DNA of 64,000 nucleotides from Brassica napus (GCF_020379485.1 NC_063451.1:21310630-21374629); one strand, 5' to 3'; shown: positions 11,381-23,469, numbered from the stretch's first letter. A program made the numbers and translations. The notes: generated by a model not told the origin, from the sequence alone.

Positions 11381-11716
11381 ATCTCCAACCCAACTCCAAA
11401 ACACTATTTTAGTGTGATTTTGACATAAAAACCTTCCTCAACCGAACACTAAAAATCATACCATTTTAATGCAACACTATAATTTCACACTAAATCGGGT
11501 ATGATACTATTCACCACACTAAAATACTATTCATCCCAATAAAATACTATTCATTTATTTAATTAATAAAATAAACAATTAAATAAATGATAAATAAAAA
11601 CATAAATACATATAATATTATAAAATAGTTTTTAGTATGAAGTTTAGTGTTATGGTTGGAGAATAAAATCCTTTTAGTGCTGAAATTACACTAAAATAGT
11701 GTTATGTGTTGGAGAT
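11381..11716. mobile_element. MITE with about 35-bp inverted ends (ATCTCCAAC type)
   Basis: The left end reads ATCTCCAACCCAACTCC and then ACACTATTTTAGTGT. The right end is the inverse, ACACTAAAATAGTGTTATGT followed by GTTGGAGAT. The interior is AT-rich and non-coding. The target duplication is not clear, so the superfamily is left open. Confidence 0.6.
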
Positions 11717-12521
11717 GCTGTGAACAATAACCACTTACCTTCTGTCCTAATCAAAGACTAGTTGCATGAGTGTCCATGTTGATGCACCTTTAAAGAATGC
11801 TGTAACTATCATCACAAATAAACGTATACAAAGTCAAAAGCAAATAAATGTTAGAAGGTAAAATGATTAAAAAATGTTAAACCTAGCTGACAAGAACTAG
11901 AATTTCTCCACAAATTTGTCAAATATAGAAATATGAAACACAAAACAAAACCAGTACGTTAATGTCGCAAGACAATTGAAAAATATGTGGAGGTGAGCTC
12001 CAGCTGTCATTGTATGTTTTTTCTTTATATTTATTTCTTTCAAATATATATTCCTTTAAATTTATTCCTTTCAAATATATATTTTCTCTAACTATTCTTT
12101 CGATTTGCTTTTTTTTTGCTCATCTTTTTTTATTAGGAGTTTTCTGGTGCTATAAGTAGAACTATTAACTTTACTTATATCTTAAAGCTTTAAAATTCTA
12201 ATATGAATTTATTTTTGACATTTTTATATTGGTCAAGACTTATTTATTATAATATAAAATAAATACATTTCATTCAACATGTCTCATACTTTATAAATAT
12301 TTACATGTTTATGAAATAATCCACAAAAAACTGTAATTGTAAAACAAAACATATAGTTTGATGTAACATATAATCTAATAATATTAATATTAACTAAATT
12401 TAGTATTGTACTTTTGTCAAGTTTAAATATATTAAATTATCTTTTAATATTATATTTAAATATTTATTATATTAAAATATAAAATATTTATTAGTTTAAA
12501 TATTTTACTTTAATGTTGTGT
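11717..12521. other. AT-rich intergenic, nothing recognised
   Basis: Low-complexity, AT-rich DNA without a plausible gene between the MITE and MULE A. Confidence 0.5.
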
Positions 12522-13929
12522 TTTAAATTTGGGGGATTTGCCAAAAGTGACTTAAAACATGATTTTGAATACAAAAGTGTACCCTAAATTCAATCAAATG
12601 CAAAAGTAATCCAAAATACTAGTGAAATTACAACAGTCTCCTTATGAACAAACAAAAAACAAGTATTCAGTTTTACTATTATAACTCTCCTTTAGAGAAG
12701 ACTTACACAGAAATCTTCTCTATGATAACTTCTTTGTAACTCTTCTCATTCAGTAGATCTTAAAAATAATTTTATAATTTTATAAAAAATATTTTGATGG
12801 GTAAAAAATTGAAATCATGTAATCATAAACATTTCTCAATGATCTAAATTTAGTTTATCTGAAATTGAATTATTTTCAACATAGATGAGTAAATATATAT
12901 TGGCTCATGAGTCATTGGTTTAGGGTTTGTTAACATATGTTATAGTATTGTATGTATCTTTAGGGTTAGATTCTGAAATCTTACCTTCATTTTTTTTTCA
13001 AATTGACCCATATATGTTTAGTAACTGTCTAATAACTTGATTTAAACACTTTCTTAGTTTCTTTTAAGTTCAAAAAAGTGTTTTTTGCATAGTTAATTAA
13101 TTTTAGAGTTTGGAAGACTAACAGAAGACTTAAAAAGAAGTCTTGCGACACATCCCACCTAAATTTTAGTAGAATTTAGGGTTCCCGCCTAAATTTAGAA
13201 AAATTTAGGTTTCCCGCCTAAATCAAAAGTCTTCCATAAGTCATCCAGGAGTCTTCCAGAGGAAGTGTTCTCATGGATTAGATATTAAAAATAATTAATA
13301 AATTTTATAAATAATATTTTCAAAGGGAAAAAGTCAAAATCATTTATTAATAAACATTTCTAAAATATGGAAATTTAGTTTTACTGAAATTGAATTATTT
13401 TTAACATAGATGAGTGAATATAGATTGAGTCATGATAGTCTTTGGTTTAGGGTATTGTAACATATGTTGTAGTATTTTTTGTATTTTTAGGGTTAGATTT
13501 TGAAATCTCATCTTTTTAAAATTTTTTTGACCTATATGTGATTATTGACTATCTAATAACTTAATTTAAATACTTTCTAAATATCTTAAAAGTTTAAAAA
13601 ATTGATTTTTGCTTAGTTATTTGATTTTAGGGTTTGGAAGACTCACATAAGACTTCCCAAGAAGTCTTCTGACATATCCCGCCTAAATTTTAGTAGAATT
13701 TAGGGTTCCCTCCTAAATTTAGAAAAAATAGGCTTCCTGCCTAAATCGAAGTCTTCCTGAAGTTTTCTAGGAAAAGTTTTCTCATGTATTAGATCTTAAA
13801 AATAATTGATAAATTTAATATAAAATATTTTGAAAGAGAAAAAAGAAGTCATGTATTAATAAACATTTAAAAACGATGGAAATTTAGTTTTACTAAATTT
13901 GAATTATTTTTTAACATAGATGAGTGAAT

Positions 13930-15240
13930 GTAGGATCTAGAAGACTTCTTGGGAAGTCTTCTCTTAGAAGACTTTCCATGAAGTCTTCTCTTAAGTCTTC
14001 TGTATCGAAAATATTTAACCTAATTAGAATTTTTGTCTTCATATATAAAGAAAATTTACACATTCTCTTTCTTCCTCTCAAATGTCTGCAAAAAAAATGT
14101 AATGTTTCTCACTCTAAAACTCTCAAACCTCTCTCTAATCTCTTTGAACATCAAAACACCAAATTTAAATCCATTTCTCATTTTTTTTCTTATGTCTTCT
14201 CTTAAATTTATCTTCTTTTTGCAGGTTTTTCATTACATGGTTCTCATTTTTCACTCATTCAAAGGTAGATCTATAAATATTGGATATGTATTATTGTGTG
14301 TTTTATATATTATATTCTAAAAAGCTATAGATTCAACATATTGTGACTGTTTTGTTTATTATTTAAGCATTAAAATTATATTTTTGAAGTTTTTATTTGT
14401 TTCGAAGCCATTTGAATGTTTTTGAATTTGCAGGTTTTTCGATCTGAGACTGACGTTGAAAGACTTCTGAGAAGACTCTCGAAAGACTTCTAGCAAGTCT
14501 TCTATTGCATTTTATTCTAGAAGACTGCCCAAAGTGGTACAAATTTTGGATATGTATTTTTGTGTTTTATATATTGGATTCTAAAAAGTTACAAATTCAA
14601 CCTAATGTGACAGATTTTTGTTTATTATTAAGCATAAAAAAATGCTTTTGAAGTTTTCTCTGTTTTGAAACTCTTTGAATGCTTTTGAATATGTAAAATT
14701 TTCAGATCTAAATCAGACTTTGGAGGACTTCTCAGAAGACTCTTGAAAGACTCTCGGAAGACTTCTTGGAAAGTCTTCTAATGCATTTTATGCTAGAAAA
14801 CGTCATACGAAGTCTTCAGGAAGTCTTCTGAAGTTTTCTGCTCAAAGTTATACAAATTTTAGATATGTATTGTGTGTTTTATATATTAGATTTTAAAAAA
14901 TTATAGATTCAACCTAATTTAATTGTTTTATTTATTATTTAAGCATAACAAATTATTCTTGAAGATTTATATGTTTGAAGTCATTTGGATACTTTTGAAT
15001 ATGCAGATTTTTCAGATATTAGTTAGACATTGGAAGATTTCTCAAAAGACTCTTGGAAGACTCTCAGAAACTCTCAGAAGACTCTTGGCAGACTTCTTTA
15101 GAAGTCTTCTAATGTATTTTATGCTAGAAGATTTCCTACGAAGTCTTCGGGAAGTCTTCCAAAGTCTTCTGCCCAAAGTGGTACAAAAGAATGATGTCAA
15201 GTGGAGACCAAATTTATCTATATTGAGGAATGATATCTAG
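13930..15240 (+). other. putative conserved transcription unit in MULE A, copy 1
   Basis: A TATATAAAG box at about 14042 is followed by a pyrimidine-rich leader, then short exon-like blocks bounded by TTTGCAG acceptors and GTAGATCT donor-like sites. The last block (up to 15240) ends in a stop and encodes DFFRSL/EDFLRSLREV-type repeats, because GAAGACTTC reads as Glu-Asp-Phe. The downstream 3' region (CATGTGTAATATTTTTG, then CTTTATGATTTG) is also conserved. The same organisation occurs at 16671-17411 and, more diverged, at 39220-40440. No known protein domain is recognised. It could be a non-coding RNA or an unannotated small gene. Confidence 0.35.
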
Positions 15241-16670
15241 TTCCATGTGTAATATTTTTGTTTATGGCCTGCTTTATGATTTGTATGTGCACTATTTAGT
15301 TGTGAATTCTTTTGTAAACTTAAAGAAATGTTAATCAAAAGAATTTTTTTAACTATTCTACCACTCATAACAAAACACAACAACACAAAAAATTAGTCAA
15401 ATTTACTAAAACTAAAAGAGAAGACTAAAAAAAAAAACTTAGTCTAATTCACAAAAGATCAAACTTGAATTTTAAGTGAAAGTTGAAATTTTTTAAATTT
15501 TATGTAAGTTAAAAATTATATCTTATGATCTAAAAAGACACATTAAACCACATGACTTGATATTTTTGAAGTTACTTAACACTTTTGTAAGTTAACACTT
15601 ATGAAGAAGACTTACAGAAGACTTCTCCGTTTAGCTAGAAACATTATTAAACATCAATGTTTGTAACTTCAGAATTATCACTAATTAAGTTATGAATTCG
15701 ACTCAGTAGTCTCAATATTGACTAATAAACATAAATTAGCAAGAAAATATTAAAATTTCATTTTAATTTTGGATAAATTTGAAGTTTAATAAAGATTTAC
15801 GTAGAAGTCTTCTGTTTAGGTCATTTTTCCAATTGCAAATTTACGAAGGAAGACTTCTTAAGACTCACAGAAGACTTAAAAAGAAGTCTTGCGACACATC
15901 CCACCTAAATTTTAGTAGAATTTAGGGTTCCCGCCTAAATTTGGAAAAATTTAGGTTTCCCGCCTAAATCAAAAGTCTTCCATAAGTCATCCAGGAGTCT
16001 TCCAGAGGAAGTGTTCTCATGGATTAGATCTTAAAAATAATTAATAAATTTTAGAAAAAATATTTTCAAAGGGAAAAAGTCAAAATCATGTATTAATAAA
16101 CATTTCTAAAAGATGGAAATTTAGTTTTACTGAAATTGAATTATTTTTAACATAGATGAGTGAATATAGATTGAGTCATGATAGTCTTTGGTTTAGGGTA
16201 TTGTAACATATGTTGTAGTATTGTTTGTATTTTTAGGGTTTGATTTTGAAATCTCATCTTTTTTTAAAAAAAATTGACCTATATGTGATTATTGACTATC
16301 TAATAACTTAATTTAAATACTTTCTAAATATCTTAAAAGTTTAAAAAGTGTTTTTTGCTTAGTTATTTGATTATAGGGTTTGGAAGACTCACATAAGACT
16401 TCCCAAGAAGTCTTCTGACATATCCCGCCTAAATTTTAGTAGAATTTAGGGTTCCCGCCTAAATTTAGAAAAAAATAGGCTTCCTGCCTAAATCGAAGTC
16501 TTCCTGAAGTTTTCTAGGAAAAGTCTTCTCATGTATTAGATCTTAAAAATAATTGATAAATTTAATATAAAATATTTTGAAAGAGAAAAAAGAAGTCATG
16601 TATTAATAAACATTTAAAAACGATGGATATTTAGTTTTACTAAATTTGAATTATTTTTTAACATAGATGA

Positions 16671-17411
16671 GTGAATGTAGGATCTAGAAGACTTCTTGGG
16701 AAGTCTTCTCTTAGAAGACTTTCCATGAAGTCTTCTCTTAAGTCTTCTGTATCGAAAATATTTAACCTAATTAGAATTTTTGTCTCCATATATAAAGAAA
16801 ATTTACACATTCTCTTTCTTCCTCTCAAATGTCTGCAAAAAAAATGTAATGTTTCTCACTCTAAAACTCTCAAACCTCTCTCTAATCTCTTTGAATATCA
16901 AAACACCAAATTTAAATCCATTTCTCATTTTTTTTCTTATGTCTTCTCTTAAATTTATATTCTTTTTGCAGGTTTTTCATTACATGGTTCTCATTTTTCA
17001 CTCATTTAAAGGTAGATCTATAAATATTGGATATGTATTATTGTGTGTTTTATATATTAGATTCTAAAAAATTATAGATTCAACCTAATTTAATTGTTTT
17101 ATTTATTATTTAAGCATAACAAATTATTCTTGAAGATTTCTATGTTTGAAGTCATTTGGATACTTTTGAATATGCAGATTTTTCAGATATTAGTTAGACA
17201 TTGGAAGATTTCTCAAAAGACTCTTGGAAGACTCTCAGAAACTTTTAGAAGACTCTTGGCAGACTTCTTGAGAAGTCTTCTAATGTATTTTATGCTAGAA
17301 GATTTCCTACGAAGTCTTCGGGAAGTCTTCCAAAGTCTTCTGCCCAAAGTGGTACAAAAGAATGATGTCAAGTGGAGACCAAACTTATCTATATTGAGGA
17401 ATGATATCTAG
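16671..17411 (+). other. putative conserved transcription unit in MULE A, copy 2
   Basis: Near-identical copy of the unit at 13924-15240 but without the two internal sub-repeats. The TATA box is at about 16789. The final open block at 17094-17411 keeps the same stop (GATATCTAG) and the EDFLRSLREV-type repeats, with only a few substitutions. Retention of frame and stop in both copies may simply reflect a recent duplication. Confidence 0.35.
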
Positions 17412-18029
17412 TTCCATGTGTAATATTTTTGTTTATGGCCTGCTTTATGATTTGTATGTGCACTATTTAGTTGTGAATTCTTTTGTAAACTTAAAGAAAT
17501 GTTAATCAAAAGAATTTTTTTAACTATTCTACCACTCATAACAAAACACAACAACACAAAAAATTAGTCAAATTTACTAAAACTAAAAGAGAAGACTTAA
17601 AAAAAAAAATTAGTCAAATTCACAAAAGATCAAACTTGAATTTTAAGTGAAAGTTGAAATTTTTTAAATTTCATGTAAGTTAAAAATTATATCTTATGAT
17701 CTAAAAAGACACATTAAACCACATGACTTGATATTCTTGAAGTTACTTAACACTTTTGTAAGTTAACACTTATGAGGAAGACTTACAGAAGACTTCTCCG
17801 TTTAGCTAGAAACATTATTAAACATCAATGTTTGTAACTTCATAATTATCACTAATTAAGTTATGAATTCGACTCAGTAGTCTCAATATTGACTAATAAA
17901 CATGAATTAGCAAGAAAATATTAAAATTTCATTTTAATTTTGGATAAATTTGAAGTTTAATAAAGATTTACGTAGAAGTCTTCTGTTAGGTCATTTTTGC
18001 AATTGCAAATTTACGAAGGAAGACTTCTT

Positions 18030-18840
18030 AAGAAGTCTACTCTACAGAAGACATCTTCGGAAGTCTTCCTTTGTAAATATTGGCTTGATTTTGAAATTGA
18101 AATTTCTTCGAAATTCCCAGAGAACTTCTAAAAAAATCTTCTCGGATAAACATGGTACTTTTGAATTTGACCGAAGTTGGTCAGAATTTTGATTTTTTGT
18201 AGAAGATTTCTACGGAAGTCTACCAGGAGAATACTTCAAAAGAAGTCTTCTCTATGTCTTCCGGAAGTCTTCTCAATGTTGCAAGAAGTCTGCTGGGTTA
18301 CTTTTGCAATTGACTATATTTGACTTTTCGAGAGAAGACTTCTTTATAAGTCTTCCGTCAGATAACTTCTCTAGAAGTCTTTTCTCGCGGGTAAATGTTT
18401 GACCAAAACCCAGAATTAAACTCGAGAAGACTTCTAAAGAAGTCTTAAGAAGTCTTCTCATTGATATTAAATGTTTTACTATTATTTTTCAATATCAAAA
18501 GTAACCCATACAGACATCTTCCGGCATTGAGAAGACTTAGGGAAGACTTTCAGAAGACTTCTGTAGAAGTTTTCTCCAGTACAAAAAGTTAAATTTCTGA
18601 CGAACTTCGGTCAAATTTAAAACTAACCTGTTTATCCGAGAAGATTTCTAAGGAAGTCTTCTCTTAGAATTTCGAAATTTTTTGGTTACAAAGGAAAGTT
18701 AGAAGACTTCTAGGGAAGTCTTCTATTAAAAACACACAAAATGTCAATTGCAAAATTAACCTATGCATTGACCACAAGACTTCGAAGTCTTCTTCGTCGA
18801 ACAGATCTGAAAAATAAAATGTGGTTCGTGATTTCATACC
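18030..18840. repeat. dense inverted GAAGACTTC array
   Basis: Motifs of the form GAAGTCTTC / GAAGACTT occur every 15-45 bases in alternating orientation, so many adjacent pairs can fold into hairpins. This is the densest array of MULE A. Confidence 0.8.
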
Positions 18841-19320
18841 TTGAACTCGTGAGATGACTTGTGTGGTTTCTCCAATCACCCATAACTTCACCACAACAGC
18901 TACCTACTCGTTAATCACCAAGAATCGTGAGCTTATGAACCTTACATAATTTGTAATCAAAATCTTCAATTTTTTTGATGAATTTTGAGAGAAAATGTAA
19001 GATATGTGGTTTGTGTGGATAGGAAATGAGAAAGGATGATAAAAAAATTGAAACTTTAGGGCACTAACACTCTTAATTTGGTAGTTCATGGTGGTTGAGG
19101 TATTGATGTCAATGACAAAGTTGTAAATATTTGGTGAAGGTGAGGATGGTAAGGTAAAAACATTATTTTCGAGAAAAAAAGAAAAAAAAGTAATGGCATT
19201 TTCGTGAATAACCAGAACTTCTAGGGTGAATAGGACAAAACAAAGTTTCAAAAAAAACATAGGTTATTTTTGTGTTTGACTTGAAATTTTAAGTCATTTT
19301 TGAAAGACCCCTTTAAATTT

Positions 19321-19615
19321 TTAATAAGTTGATGTATGTTGTGAAATTCATGAATATATATTATTTTCTATATGTAATTATTTTAATTTTATAATTTACA
19401 AAATAGTTAATAAATATATCAGGTTATTTTACATTTATTTATTGCTGTAGTAATTATTTAAGAATGTGAATATGTATATATAAACTGTTTTAGAAATGTT
19501 GTCTTACTATATAAATTAAAAATGAAAAAATATTCATTCATGATAATAGTTATTATTAATATTTATTCTGAACTTTTATTTTTTTAAAGTAATGGTTCAA
19601 CTATTATTTTTTTGT
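19321..19615. other. AT-rich spacer
   Basis: No gene or clear repeat seen between MULE A and the Helitron-like end. Confidence 0.5.
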
Positions 19616-19618
19616 AAA

Positions 19619-19660
19619 CTAGGTGATTTTTCCGTGCTCATGCACGGGTATAAATATTTA
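19619..19660 (-). mobile_element. Helitron 3' terminus (minus strand) with hairpin
   Basis: On the minus strand the element ends CTAG (19622-19619) followed by host T (19618). A perfect stem CCGTGC / GCACGG with a 4-base loop lies at 19632-19647, about a dozen bases inside the end, as in Helitrons. The body would run rightward. The 5' TC end was not located, and the Stowaway at 20670 may lie inside it. Confidence 0.5.
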
Positions 19661-20669
19661 TAAAGTAAATATATTATAATAATTTATTTACATTATAATA
19701 ATTTATTAATATTTTATTTTAATTTTAATTTATTCTGTTATTTATATTGTAATCAATATACATGGTTTATTTTAAATAAAATTATGTTATTTTAATTAGA
19801 CGTATAATTGTGGATATATAATATGACTGTTTGATTATTATTTGAATATATTAGATAACATTTACTTTTTCGATTCAACTAAGATATTTTTATATTACAT
19901 ATTAAAATTTTGATTACTTTTGTTATTTTCATGTAGTTTGATTTTTGTCTTAGATTTGTATATATATATATATATATATTAATAAGATTATGTATAATTC
20001 AATATATGTTATTTTGAGAATCAAAGAGTGAAACTAAACTAAAGTGTTGATCGATTAAAGTTCCATAAATAAACATAACAATGATACTTAATTGTAATAA
20101 TTAGTTACTATATTTATAATATTATTTGAGAATTTCGTATTTATTTAATAATTTTTTGAGTCATCTATAGTTTATATGTATAAAAATATTACTACAAATG
20201 AAAATTTATTATTTTTTATTTAATATTTGACTTTGTATAAAAAAATTAGATTGATCTAGTTACTCATTTGTGGGTATATTGTGTTACATATGTTCCGTCA
20301 AATTCAGTATAACTATTTCTAATCTAATTCAACCAAATCATATTTATTGTATCCATTGCATTAGTTTGGTTTTCATCTTAGATGTGTTTATATATTTATG
20401 AATTGACTATTTGTAAATAGCCCAAGGACTATGTTAATTTTATAGGATTTAGTAGTTTTGTATAAGTAAATTTTTAATAGTAAAATTATAGAAATAAAGT
20501 GATGATAAGTACAAAATTACATAAAAACATAACTGATACATTCTAAAAAAGAAGATTAATTCTTTACTTTAATATCAAGATTATTTTTCTAGACTTTTCT
20601 TTTTATGAAATCACATTAAATATAAAAAATATTTTCGTTTTAAGTTTTATAAATATTTTATTAATCATA
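19661..20669. other. AT-rich non-coding, possible Helitron body
   Basis: No protein-coding signal. Includes a short (TA)n run at about 19961-19978. Consistent with the body of a small non-autonomous Helitron, but this is not shown. Confidence 0.35.
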
Positions 20670-20930
20670 CTACCTCCGTTCCCGAAAATAAGATGTTTTA
20701 GATTTTTTTTTATTGTTTCACAAAGATAGATTTTCTATATTATTAAGGTACTTTTTTATACTTTTGAGGAACATATATTAATTGAGAATATTTGAATTGA
20801 TTAAATTTCTTGGTGGAAAGTTATTGGAAAGTGTATAATAAAGTAAAAAATAAATTAAATTATAAAAATTTATTAAATTCTTAATAAGCGTGCATACTCT
20901 AAAAAATCTTACTTTCAGAAACAGAGAGAG
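20670..20930. mobile_element. Stowaway-type MITE (Tc1/mariner), TSD TA
   Basis: The left end is CTACCTCCGTTCCCGAAAAT. The right end, complemented, is CTCTCTCTGTTTCTGAAAGT. It is flanked by TA at 20668-20669 and 20931-20932. The 261-bp length and the CTNCCTCYGTT ends are diagnostic of this family. Confidence 0.85.
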
Positions 20931-20932
20931 TA

Positions 20933-21410
20933 TATTTTAGTTGAAAAATATAAAAGGGAACATAAAGAAAAAAATATTATATTTTATTCATTAAAGATAT
21001 CTTAGTTTATGTTATTTAAATTATTTTGTAGTAATTTTAGAAATAGATTGATTTAAATAAAATGTTTAATACTTTTAAAATATATATTATGTTGTTTAAG
21101 ATATTATATAGGTTATTTGAAAAAAAAAAGAAACCTAAATAAAAAATGAAAAATAAAATAAAATAAATGTTTAATAATGATAATTAGATATATTTGATTC
21201 TTGTATCACTAAGGTGGAATTAGTAGTTTATCTCTCTCTCGTGTCCTTATTAGGTTTAGAGTTACATTAGCAGCATTGAATTGGTGAATTAGAATCCCCA
21301 TTTTAAAAATTGTAATACTTGCCTCTTATTTGTGAACACAATTACATCAGACTAATCAGCTAGCAAGCTACTATTCATGTCCTGTGTTTCTCAGGATTTT
21401 GATAGCAGCC
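20933..21410. other. intergenic, upstream of COQ10
   Basis: AT-rich sequence to about 21200, then more balanced composition approaching the COQ10 promoter. No separate gene seen. Confidence 0.4.
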
Positions 21411-21414
21411 CAAA

Positions 21415-21452
21415 TTGAAGCCCAACAATACACGGGCCATGATGGGCCCTTC
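21415..21452 (+). promoter_or_regulatory. site II-like GGCCCA/TGGGCC cluster upstream of COQ10
   Basis: AAGCCCAA, GGGCCAT and TGGGCCC occur within 40 bases, about 110-150 bases before the start codon. Such TGGGCY elements (TCP-type sites) are common in front of plant nuclear genes for mitochondrial proteins, which fits a coenzyme Q factor. Functional role inferred. Confidence 0.5.
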
Positions 21453-21562
21453 AGGATTGAAGCTGTCGCTTTCACTGACCGTGAAGAAGGAAAGCTTTTG
21501 TCAAAATTGATCGATTTCTCTACAGCAGCTGTTTCGTCTTTCTCTAATGCCATCGTTTAGGT

Positions 21563-23465
21563 ATGGCCCGAGAGCTTTGTTTGCCTTCATTTCACGTCGA
21601 AACGCAATCAGGAGTCCGATCACTCGTGCTCAGAGGAGTTGCATATCGAACCAATTTCGTCGATTCGGGTCCCTTTGCGGCGTCGAGAGATGCAGCTACT
21701 CTCTTCTTCTTCTTCTTTTGGGTTGATGATGCTAGAAGAGTCTCTTTCGGCGCTGGGAGCGTGTTTCAGAGACGGCATTTTCTGGGATGCGGAGATGGGG
21801 AGGAAGGTGGTGGTGAGTTATCCAAGATCTACCAAGAGCGTCGTCTCTTGGGGTAACTTTCATCCCAAGTTAAGTTAGGCTCTTTAATCATCTGCATCTG
21901 CCTTCCTTCAATCATCTGGAATTGGAGCTAACTTTGAGAATTCTTGTTTGATGTTTTGTATATCAAACAATGAAAAAGAATGATTCAACTATCTAACTAG
22001 CATCTGAGACTGTTAATTTTACAGGATAGAGATCTGCCTTTGTGTTTTCATGCCAAACAACTACGAACTAGTTTTCCAGAAAGATGATAACCTGACGGAC
22101 CCATTTGTGTTAGTTCGGTTGGTTTTAGATTGAATTTGTGCGAATATTTTAGAAAGTTTTGCTGTGTCAACGCTTTTATGAATGTGACTAATCCTTGATT
22201 CTTATTTTTAAGATGCTGTCAACATGGTTGTATGAATGTTTAGATAGTCTTACTTTATCTACTATAGCTCTCTGCCCTCTTCCATGAAATGGCGCCCCTT
22301 TTGACAAAACCTGTAACCCTTAAATTTGCTCTTCTGTGGATCAAACAGTGGTTCTGATGATATTACAAAAAAAAAGGCATCTGATTATGCAGGAATGTGG
22401 CTTGCCTCTGTGTTTTTCTTGTTTTTATTTAATGACCAACTATGAGTTCATTTCTTAGAAATATGATAATGTGAATTATTCCCTGACTTTGCTGTGTCAG
22501 AGATTCTTTATCCTTATTCTTTCTTAGCTACATTTAGAATCCAAAATTGTGGGAAACACATGGGTTGATCTCTAATAGCACAATTATTTGAGGTTCATGA
22601 TTTAACGCAAAGAAGATTGAATTTCAGGTATTCTCAGGAGCAACTGTTTAATGCAGTTCTAGCCGTAGACTTGTACCACGGGTTTGTTCCTTGGTGTCAA
22701 CGCTCCGAGGTTCTTAAAGAATATCCAGATGGGTAGTTTCGATGCAGAACTTGAGATTGGTTTCAAGTTTCTTGTTGAGAGTTACATTTCTCATGTAGAG
22801 TTCGAAAGGCCAAAATGGATCAAGGTACGGACTTGTTTTTTTTTTCCAGCTTTCTGTTTGTTGAATTTGAGAGTGTAATGAATCTTACGACATGATTTGA
22901 ATCCGTTTTTTGCAGACAACAGCGAGGGACACAGGCCTGTTTGATCATTTGATAAACCTCTGGCAATTTAAGCCAGGACCCATTCCAGGAACCTGCGACC
23001 TTTCTATCCTTGTCGATTTCAAGTTCAACTCACCTCTCTATCGCCAGGTAAAAACTACTTCACAAAGCCTCTGCACTTCTTTTAGCCTACAAGAAATCAA
23101 CAAGATTTCTTTGTTCATGATTGAGACTTGTAAGTTGTTAACAATCTACAGAAAAATATATGGTTCCTTTGGTCATCTAAAGATTGAAACTTGATAGCTG
23201 TTATAGTAAGAAAATAATCAAAGATATCTGCAAAAAAGGAAAAAAAAAAGATTATTTCTTTTATTGGTTACTCAGAAGGTGAATATTGATTATAGACTTA
23301 TAGTACTTTGAAAGAATGTCTCTTTCTTTTTTTTTATTGAAGGTGGCTTCGATGTTCTTTAAGGAGGTAGCAACAAGACTCATGGGGGCATTTAGTGACC
23401 GATGCAGATTAGTGTATGGTCCAGGAGTTCGAGTGGATGAAAACGCATTTGAGCAAAGAGCTTGA
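21563..23465 (+). CDS. COQ10: COQ10-like START-domain protein (frameshifted in exon 2)
   Basis: Ubiquinone-binding START/polyketide-cyclase-like protein. COQ10 proteins bind coenzyme Q in mitochondria and are needed for its proper use in respiration. Four exons with GT/AG borders can be read: 21563-21852, 22628-22824, 22916-23047 and 23343-23465. Diagnostic segments in order are RRHFLGCGDGEEGG, LYHGFVPWCQRSEVL, DAELEIGFKFLVESYISHVE, DHLINLWQFKPGPIPGTCDL and FKEVATRLMGAFSDRC. The serine-, arginine- and phenylalanine-rich N-terminus fits a mitochondrial presequence. Exon 2 is 197 nt where 196 would keep phase. Its GATGGGTAG (22728-22736) carries one extra G in front of SFDAELEIGF, creating an immediate TAG. 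So this is a recent pseudogene or a sequence error. The alternative of a 15-bp intron is implausible. Probably the counterpart of At4g17650. Confidence 0.8.
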
Positions 23466-23469
23466 GATA

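Larger units (their letters stand above)
13121..18031 (+). repeat. 2.75-kb tandem duplication inside MULE A
   Basis: Copy 1 runs from about 13121 to 15866. Copy 2 begins at 15867 with the same ACAGAAGACTTAAAAAG start and runs to about 18031. The early parts match at an offset of about 2747. After about 14300 the offset drops to 2171, so copy 2 lacks about 576 bp. Copy 1 contains three sub-repeats starting near 14297, 14562 and 14873 (the GTGTTTTATATATT unit), and copy 2 retains one. The missing length equals the spacing from the first to the third, as expected for loss of two units by unequal recombination. Confidence 0.85.
12531..19311. mobile_element. Mutator-like element A, non-autonomous, 9-bp TSD
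   Basis: Both ends carry related inverted termini. The left is GGGGGATTTGCCAAAAGTG then ACTTAAAA. The right, complemented, is GGGGTCTTTCAAAAATGAC then TTAAAA. The flanks are TTTAAATTT at 12522-12530 and 19312-19320, the 9-bp target duplication typical of MULEs. The 6.8-kb interior has no recognisable MURA transposase. It carries dozens of AGAAGACTTCT / AAGTCTTCT motifs in both orientations, a 2.75-kb tandem duplication, and a conserved TATA-led unit. The right-hand 450 bp (18840-19300) aligns with the right end of MULE B (41690-42200), so the two belong to one family. Confidence 0.82.

Noticed and set aside
18664..19260. minus-strand open frames at the right end of MULE A and the similar ones at 41806-42168
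   Set aside because: They align between the two MULEs as DNA but show frame differences and no known domain, so they are treated as shared element ends and not as genes.
12531..19311. CRISPR-like array of GAAGACTTC repeats
   Set aside because: The units are about 9 bp, inverted and irregularly spaced in a plant MULE. There are no uniform spacers and no cas genes.
22731..22745. a 15-bp GTAGTTTCGATGCAG intron that would rescue the COQ10 frame
   Set aside because: Far too short for a plant intron, and the affected residues are conserved COQ10 sequence.
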